From Dehalococcoidia bacterium (GTDB lineage Bacteria > Chloroflexota > Dehalococcoidia > GIF9 > UBA5629), in NCBI GenBank assembly GCA_041653995.1, contig JBAZEK010000003.1, positions 1 to 64,000 of the forward strand: a DNA stretch of 64,000 nt, in the 5' to 3' direction. Position numbers and translations under genes: made by a program. Shown one piece after another: positions 58,780 through 64,000 of the stretch; within the stretch, counting starts at the first letter, position 1, and every line of letters starts with the position of its first letter. The notes beneath the pieces are model-generated. The model did not search any database. It saw only the letters and a list, made by a program, of their open reading frames with translations, and was not told the DNA's origin.

Positions 58780-59280
58780 ATGGAAAGTATCGGAATAAAT
58801 TGGCAACTGCTGGTTGCATTTCTGATCAATTTCCTTGTCCTCTTCGGGCTGCTCACTGCGATTCTATACAAGCCGGTCCTTAAAATGCTTGACGAGCGGG
58901 CCGCCAAGATAAAGGAGAGCCTGGAACAGGCCGAGAAGATAAAGGAGCAGACGAGCCGCAGCGAGGAACAGATCAAAGCTGCTGTCGAAGCTGCACGCAG
59001 AGAAGGCCAGGTGATCATCACGCAGGCCTCTCAGATAGCCGATAAGATCAAGGAAGAGGCCAAAGATGGTGCACGCAAGGAAGCAGATGCAATCATAAAC
59101 AAGGCCAGGGATGAGATCAAGCTCGAACGCGATAAATCCATCGCAGAGCTGCGGTCAGAGTTCTCCAGCCTCACTATCCTGGCGGCTGAAAAGGTCATCA
59201 ATGAGTCTCTTGACGCACAGAAACACCGCAAGCTGATCAACGAGGTACTGGACCAGAGTAATACGTTCAAACAGAATTAA
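58780..59280 (+). CDS. atpF: F-type ATP synthase subunit b
   Basis: A 166-residue subunit b. One N-terminal membrane helix (LLVAFLINFLVLFGLLTAILY) is followed by PVLKMLDERAAKIKESLEQAEKIKEQ and a long charged helix that forms the peripheral stalk. Ribosome site GAGG lies ahead of ATG 58780. Only one b gene is present, so the stalk should be a homodimer. Confidence 0.93.
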   Translation: MESIGINWQLLVAFLINFLVLFGLLTAILYKPVLKMLDERAAKIKESLEQAEKIKEQTSRSEEQIKAAVEAARREGQVIITQASQIADKIKEEAKDGARKEADAIINKARDEIKLERDKSIAELRSEFSSLTILAAEKVINESLDAQKHRKLINEVLDQSNTFKQN

Positions 59281-59293
59281 GCAGGATAGAAAA

Positions 59294-59833
59294 ATGATTT
59301 CAACGATTTCTGCCAGGCGCTACGCGCAAGCGATCTTTCAGATCGCGCAGGCGAATAACAACCTGGATGAATGGAAAAAGGAGCTCCGCAAGCTGGCTGA
59401 CCTGATGAAGGACAGTGAGATTGTGGATTTGATAGATCATCCCAAGGTCTCATTCAACCTGAAAGCGGAATTGATCAAACAGAAGCTTAATACGTCCAAT
59501 GAGCTTGTCCTTAATCTGTGCTACCTGCTCATTCTGAAAGGCAGGATAAAGAACGCGGAACAGATAGCCGATGAATATGACAACCTGGTCGATGAACAGC
59601 GCGGCATCAAGCACGCGGTGGTCACGACGGCTGTCCCGATAGATGAAAACGATAAACAGAAGGTAACCGGTCAGCTCGAAAAGATAACCGGCAAGAAAGT
59701 TACCGTTAAGCTCAAGGTCAATCCTTCCATAATCGGCGGCATGGTAGCCCGCATTGAAGATACTTTAATAGACGGCAGTATCCGCAACAGGCTGGAACTG
59801 CTGAGGAAAGACCTTGTAGAAGCTACGAAATAA
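59294..59833 (+). CDS. atpH: F-type ATP synthase subunit delta
   Basis: A 179-residue delta subunit. The N-terminal helical domain starts ISARRYAQAIFQIAQANN. The C-terminal part has VVTTAVPIDENDKQKVTGQLEKITGKKVTVKLKVNPSIIGGMVARIEDTLIDGSIRNRLELLRKDL, the conserved region that joins the stalk to the F1 head. It follows atpF by 13 bases. Confidence 0.95.
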   Translation: MISTISARRYAQAIFQIAQANNNLDEWKKELRKLADLMKDSEIVDLIDHPKVSFNLKAELIKQKLNTSNELVLNLCYLLILKGRIKNAEQIADEYDNLVDEQRGIKHAVVTTAVPIDENDKQKVTGQLEKITGKKVTVKLKVNPSIIGGMVARIEDTLIDGSIRNRLELLRKDLVEATK

Positions 59834-59857
59834 ACAACCTTTAAGGGGGTGAGCAGA

Positions 59858-61369
59858 TTGAAATCCCAGGAAAAAGATATAGTTTCGGTAATCAAGGAGC
59901 AAATCGAGCGCTTCGGCGCCACTGCCACCATGGTAGACGTTGGAACCGTGGTGGAGGTCGGCGACGGCGTTGCCCGCATACAGGGCCTGCGCAAAGCCAA
60001 GAACAATGAACTTCTGGCATTCCCCAACGGCATCATGGGACTGGCACTCAACCTGGAGGAAGACAATGTGGCCGCCGTGATCCTTGGCGAATACAGCCAT
60101 ATTAAGGAAGGCGACGAGGTCCATTGCACCGGCCGCGTAGTCGAGGTCCCTGTCGGCAACGAGCTCATCGGCCGCGTGGTAAACACACTCGGTCAGCCCC
60201 TCGACGGCCTTGGCCCCATCAAGACCTCTAAATCCCGGCCTGTCGAACGTATCGCCCCCAACGTCGTTGACAGGCAGCCGGTTAATGTATCCGTGCACAC
60301 CGGTATTAAATGTGTCGATGCCCTGGTGCCCATCGGGCGAGGGCAACGTGAGCTGATCATCGGCGACCGCTCCATCGGCAAATCCGCGGTTGCCATCGAC
60401 GCCATCATCGCCCAGAAAGGCAAAGACCTTATATGCATCTACGTGGCGATCGGCCAGAAGACGGCCAAGGTAGCAAACACTGTTGAAACGCTTAGAAAAT
60501 ACGGCGCCATGGAACACACCGTAGTGGTGGTTGCCACATCGTCCGACCCGGCGTCAATGCAATACCTGTCGGCATATGCGGGATGCGCTATCGGTGAAGA
60601 GTTCATGGAGCAGGGCAAGGACGCCCTCATTATATACGACGACCTTTCCAAGCATGCATGGGCATACCGCCAGGTATCGCTCATCCTGCGCCGTCCTCCC
60701 GGACGCGAAGCCTACCCCGGCGATGTTTTCTACCTGCACAGCAGGCTGCTTGAAAGGGCGGCCAAGCTCTCCGCCGAGCTGGGAGGAGGCTCGCTTACAG
60801 CTCTTCCCGTTATCGAAATTCAGGCCGGCGACATGTCGGCATATATTCCAACCAATGTCATCTCCATTACCGACGGACAGATCCTGCTCGAGACAGATAT
60901 GTTCAACGCAGGCATCCGCCCGGCGCTTAACGTTGGCCTCTCCGTTTCCCGCGTAGGCGGCAATGCCCAGACCAAGGCCATGAGGCAGGTGGCGGGCAAA
61001 TTGAGGCTCGATATGGCGCAATATGCCGAGCTGGCTACTTTCGCTCAATTCGGCGCTTCGGACCTGGACAAGGCCACCCTGGCACAGCTGGAGCGCGGCA
61101 AGCGCATGATTGAGATACTCAAACAGCCGCAATATGACCCGCTTTCACTGGAAAACGAGGTTATGATACTGTTTGCCGTCACCAACGGATATATCGACGA
61201 TGTCCCGGTTGAGAAGGTTTCGGCCTTCGAGAATGCATTCTATAAATTCATGCTCAATAACCATCCCGCAGTCGGCAATACAATTGCGGCCGACAAGGCG
61301 TTAAAACCTGAAACTGAGGCAGAACTCAAAAAGGCCATAGCAGAATTTAAGCAGAGCTCTGCTTATTGA
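59858..61369 (+). CDS. atpA: F-type ATP synthase subunit alpha
   Basis: A 503-residue alpha subunit. The nucleotide loop is IIGDRSIGKSAVAID (family GDRQTGKT, so slightly altered). VEVGDGVARIQGL, YDDLSKHAWAYRQVSLILRRPPGREAYPGDVFYLHSRLLERAAKLS and the catalytic Arg region ALNVGLSVSRVGG follow. TTG 59858 is preferred: AAGGGGGTGA (59843-59852) is its ribosome site and contains the alternative GTG 59849. Confidence 0.96.
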   Translation: MKSQEKDIVSVIKEQIERFGATATMVDVGTVVEVGDGVARIQGLRKAKNNELLAFPNGIMGLALNLEEDNVAAVILGEYSHIKEGDEVHCTGRVVEVPVGNELIGRVVNTLGQPLDGLGPIKTSKSRPVERIAPNVVDRQPVNVSVHTGIKCVDALVPIGRGQRELIIGDRSIGKSAVAIDAIIAQKGKDLICIYVAIGQKTAKVANTVETLRKYGAMEHTVVVVATSSDPASMQYLSAYAGCAIGEEFMEQGKDALIIYDDLSKHAWAYRQVSLILRRPPGREAYPGDVFYLHSRLLERAAKLSAELGGGSLTALPVIEIQAGDMSAYIPTNVISITDGQILLETDMFNAGIRPALNVGLSVSRVGGNAQTKAMRQVAGKLRLDMAQYAELATFAQFGASDLDKATLAQLERGKRMIEILKQPQYDPLSLENEVMILFAVTNGYIDDVPVEKVSAFENAFYKFMLNNHPAVGNTIAADKALKPETEAELKKAIAEFKQSSAY

Positions 61370-61378
61370 GGCGATTAG

Positions 61379-62236
61379 ATGGTAAGTCCAAAAATACTTA
61401 GACGGCGGATCCGCAGTGTCCAGAGCACGGCCAAAATAACCCGTGCCATGGAGATGATCGCCACTGCCAAAATGAAGAAGGCCCAGGATATGGCCATCGC
61501 AGGCAGGCCTTACAGCGACAAGATCATGCACATCATAGCCGACCTGTCCGCCCAGGCTGCCGCCGGAGGAGCCAGTCACCCGCTGCTGGTAGCACGCCCC
61601 GTAAATAAAATAGGCATCGTGCATATAACGACTGACCGGGGTTTATGCGGCGGTTTGAACACCAACCTGAACCGGCTGGTAGGCAATTTTATTCTCGAAC
61701 AGAAGGTCCCGGTCACGGTTATTACAGTGGGCTCCAAAGGCCGTGATTTCATGCGCCGATCGATGCGTGAGATCCGCGCCGAGTTCACCAAACTGGGTGA
61801 CCGGCCCAAGATGGCAGACACCATGGCTATTTCGCAGATTGTGATAGACGACTACACCAACGGGCTCTATGACCGCGTCTATATCGCCTATTCCCGGTTC
61901 GTCAACCTGATGAGCCAGAAACCCGTACTGGAACTTTTACTGCCCGTGGAGCCGGCGCAGTTGCCCAAGACCGTCAGCCCGGAATATATTTTCGAACCCA
62001 ACGCTATGCATGTCCTCGGCGAGCTACTGCCAAGGTTCGTCGAAATGCAGGTGTATCACTCCTTACTTGAATCAATCGCCAGCGAACAGTCGGCGCGCAT
62101 GATGGCTATGCGCAATGCCACCGACAATGCCTACGATGTAATCGCCGAGCTTACGCTGACAATGAATAAAGCCCGCCAGGAGATGATCACCAAGGAACTG
62201 CTCGATATCGTCGCAGGCGTTGAAGGTCTCAAATAG
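61379..62236 (+). CDS. atpG: F-type ATP synthase subunit gamma
   Basis: A 285-residue gamma subunit. The N-terminal helix starts LRRRIRSVQSTAKITRAMEMIATAKMKKAQ and the C-terminal helix ends ASEQSARMMAMRNATDNAYDVIAELTLTMNKARQEMITKELLDIVAG. The two form the rotating shaft. DRGLCGGLNTNL marks the Rossmann-like body. It overlaps no neighbour; atpD starts 10 bases after its stop. Confidence 0.95.
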   Translation: MVSPKILRRRIRSVQSTAKITRAMEMIATAKMKKAQDMAIAGRPYSDKIMHIIADLSAQAAAGGASHPLLVARPVNKIGIVHITTDRGLCGGLNTNLNRLVGNFILEQKVPVTVITVGSKGRDFMRRSMREIRAEFTKLGDRPKMADTMAISQIVIDDYTNGLYDRVYIAYSRFVNLMSQKPVLELLLPVEPAQLPKTVSPEYIFEPNAMHVLGELLPRFVEMQVYHSLLESIASEQSARMMAMRNATDNAYDVIAELTLTMNKARQEMITKELLDIVAGVEGLK

Positions 62237-62246
62237 GAGGTGCAAT

Positions 62247-63638
62247 TTGGCAAAAGGTAAAGTAATTCAGGTCATCGGCACGGTAGTCGATGTCGAGTTT
62301 CCTCAGGAGGAATTGCCTGCGATTTACAACGCCCTCGAGATAATGCAGGACGGCGAGAAGATCGTGCTGGAGACGGTGCAACATATCGGCAATAACTGGG
62401 TGCGCTGCCTGTCCCTCTGCCCTACCGAGGGCCTTCAGAGGGGCGCGGTGGCCGTCGATACCGGTGCTCCCATCTCCGTACCGGTCGGCAAAGCCACACT
62501 CGGACGCCTGTTCAATGTGTTCGGAGATCCCCTGGACAGGCTGGGAGAGATAAAGACTAAAGACAAGTTGCCCATTCACCGCGATCCCCCCAGCCTGGCA
62601 GAACAGGAGACAACCATACAGATGCTGGAGACAGGCATCAAGGTTATCGACCTCATCACTCCTTTCACCAGGGGAGGCAAGATCGGAGCCTACGGCGGCG
62701 CCGGCGTGGGCAAGACGGTCATCATCCAGGAGCTAATCCACAATATCGCCACCGCGCACGGCGGCTTCTCGGTATTTGCCGGCGTGGGAGAGAGGTCCAG
62801 GGAAGGCAACGACCTCTGGCGTGAAATGAAAGAATCAGGCGTCATCGAGAAGACCATCATGGTCTTCGGCCAGATGAACGAGCCTCCCGGCGTCCGTGCC
62901 CGCGTGGCGCTCACCGGGGTAACATTTGCAGAACACTTCCGCGACCACGAGGGATTGGATGTGCTGCTTTTCGTCGATAACATTTACCGCCACATTCTCG
63001 CCAACATGGAAGTATCAGCGCTGCTCGGCCGCATGCCTTCAGCCGTGGGCTATCAGCCTACGCTGGGCACCGACGTGGCCGAGATGGAAGACCGCATCAC
63101 GTCGACCAAGAAGGGTTCGATCACCTCGTTCCAGGCCATCTATGTGCCGGCGGATGACTACACCGATCCCGGCATCGTCACAACCTTCGGCCATCTCGAT
63201 GGAGTCGTATCGCTCGAGCGCGCGATCGCGGCACAGGGTTTCTACCCGGCGGTGGACCCCCTAGCCTCCACCTCGCGCATTCTCGATCCACAGGTCGTGG
63301 GAGAGGACCACTACCAGGCTGCCCGCGGCATTCAGAAGGTGCTGCAGCGCTACAAGGACCTGCAGGACGTTATCGCCATCCTGGGAATGGAAGAGCTGAG
63401 CGAAGAAGACAAGGTGACCGTCAACAGGGCGCGCCGCATACAGAGATTCCTTACGCAGCCTATGTTCGTGGCGGAGCCTTTCACGGGCATACCGGGCAAA
63501 TATGTGACGATTAAGGAGACCGTCCGCGGGTTTAAAGAGATACTTGAAGGCAAATGGGACCACCTCCCCGAATCTGCATTCGTAATGGTGGGTACTATTG
63601 AAGAAGCTGCAGAGAAAGCACAAAAATTAGAGGCGTAA
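62247..63638 (+). CDS. atpD: F-type ATP synthase subunit beta
   Basis: A 463-residue catalytic beta subunit. Walker A is GGAGVGKTV. GERSREGNDLW contains the catalytic Glu and Arg region. DVLLFVDNIYRH is a slight variant of the usual Walker B LLFIDNIFR. SLERAIAAQGFYPAVDPLASTSR and AFVMVGTIEEA-type C-terminal residues are present. TTG 62247 is set by AGGAGGTG at 62235-62242. The upstream frame runs into atpG and is not used. Confidence 0.97.
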   Translation: MAKGKVIQVIGTVVDVEFPQEELPAIYNALEIMQDGEKIVLETVQHIGNNWVRCLSLCPTEGLQRGAVAVDTGAPISVPVGKATLGRLFNVFGDPLDRLGEIKTKDKLPIHRDPPSLAEQETTIQMLETGIKVIDLITPFTRGGKIGAYGGAGVGKTVIIQELIHNIATAHGGFSVFAGVGERSREGNDLWREMKESGVIEKTIMVFGQMNEPPGVRARVALTGVTFAEHFRDHEGLDVLLFVDNIYRHILANMEVSALLGRMPSAVGYQPTLGTDVAEMEDRITSTKKGSITSFQAIYVPADDYTDPGIVTTFGHLDGVVSLERAIAAQGFYPAVDPLASTSRILDPQVVGEDHYQAARGIQKVLQRYKDLQDVIAILGMEELSEEDKVTVNRARRIQRFLTQPMFVAEPFTGIPGKYVTIKETVRGFKEILEGKWDHLPESAFVMVGTIEEAAEKAQKLEA

Positions 63639-63640
63639 TC

Positions 63641-64000
63641 ATGCCGACAATGAAGTTAGAGATAGTCACTGCCGAGCGCCAGATCTTTTCCGGCGATGTA
63701 ACTACAGTCATTGCCGAGGGCACCGAGGGGCAGATGACCGTACTTCCCAAGCATGCCCCCCTCATCACCATGCTTGCACCGGGCGAGCTTGTCATACGTA
63801 AAGATGGAGACGAGCAATATATGGTTATCACCGGCGGTTTCATGGAGGTCATGCCGGAAAAAGTGATCGTGCTGGCCGACTCTTGCGAGAGATGCGATGA
63901 GATCGATCTTGAACGCGCCGCTGCAGCAAAGCAGCGAGCAGAAGAACGGCTCAAGTCAATCACCTCTGATATCGATCAGTCGAGGGCGGAGGCTGCCCTC
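63641..64000 (+). CDS. atpC: F-type ATP synthase subunit epsilon, cut by the window edge
   Basis: The first 120 codons of the epsilon subunit. The beta-barrel domain reads LEIVTAERQIFSGDVTTVIAEGTEGQMTVLPKHAPLITMLAPGEL ... YMVITGGFMEVMPEKVIVLADS, typical of the family. The C-terminal helical hairpin begins at IDLERAAAAKQRAEERL and is still open at the edge. It couples rotation to the head and can inhibit hydrolysis. The start lies 2 bases after the atpD stop. Confidence 0.95.
   Translation, partial: MPTMKLEIVTAERQIFSGDVTTVIAEGTEGQMTVLPKHAPLITMLAPGELVIRKDGDEQYMVITGGFMEVMPEKVIVLADSCERCDEIDLERAAAAKQRAEERLKSITSDIDQSRAEAAL

Noticed and set aside
1..64000. Insertion sequences, prophage, integrase, toxin-antitoxin or restriction systems
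   Set aside because: I looked for transposase DDE or HUH motifs, phage structural genes and paired small ORFs and saw none. The single HNH protein belongs to a widespread stand-alone type.

Overview
The window is a bacterial chromosome segment that best fits the class Dehalococcoidia (phylum Chloroflexota). This is an inference from gene content and order, not from an rRNA tree. The supporting signs are the run clpC-radA-ispD-ispF-cysS, an isolated rpoB-rpoC pair, a large Asp-box protein resembling the putative S-layer proteins of Dehalococcoides, a cobalt/nickel ECF importer, and a 5S rRNA gene with no 23S or 16S beside it. Base composition is moderately GC-rich by eye. I found no insertion sequence, prophage, CRISPR array or tRNA.

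Layout. 1-3.4 kb: the tail of a molybdenum-hydroxylase FAD subunit, an SCP2-like protein, a MoaD/ThiS protein, an MFS transporter and a SelA-like PLP enzyme. 3.7-7.5 kb: a Tat-exported DUF362 lipoprotein, a membrane polyferredoxin and a Tat translocase (two TatA/B-type proteins and TatC). 7.5-15.4 kb: a triple-hairpin repeat, a nitroreductase, an MFS pump, CorA, and a MarR-controlled efflux operon with two HlyD-type adaptors. 15.5-18.1 kb: gatB, secG and a SAM hydrolase. 18.1-26.1 kb (minus strand): clpC-radA-ispD-ispF-cysS, the lone 5S gene, ruvB. 26.2-34.3 kb: rpoB-rpoC. 34.4-36.2 kb: holB-ricT. 36.2-40.8 kb: an HNH nuclease and the replication operon rplI-dnaB-dnaD-(tandem DnaC-like ATPase). 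41.2-47.0 kb: yceD-rpmF-fabD-nusB-acpP, convergent with mfd. 47.3-48.7 kb: tspO-nadC. 48.8-55.5 kb: S-layer-like gene behind a Fur-type regulator and a CbiMNQO importer. 55.5-57 kb: dtd and a DUF151 protein. 57.1 kb to the end: the F-type ATP synthase operon (atpI-like, B, E, F, H, A, G, D, C), with atpC cut by the window edge.

Most notable. In the yceD-rpmF-fabD-nusB-acpP operon the FabD homologue has Gly in place of the catalytic Ser of GHSxGE (it reads GHGCGE), and the acyl-carrier-like protein has Pro in place of the Ser that carries phosphopantetheine (DPDD instead of DSLD). The donor enzyme and the carrier have therefore both lost their reactive residue in one transcription unit, which suggests a non-catalytic, repurposed pair. 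A second item is a 470-residue protein made of two fused DnaC/DnaI-like ATPase modules, the first of which lacks a normal Walker B and arginine finger. A third is a repeated promoter layout in which the -10 box lies so close to the start codon that the transcript should be leaderless or nearly so (DUF362 gene, gatB, holB, probably the nitroreductase). At 3701, 15492 and 36816 an apparent upstream TTG start is really the -35 box.
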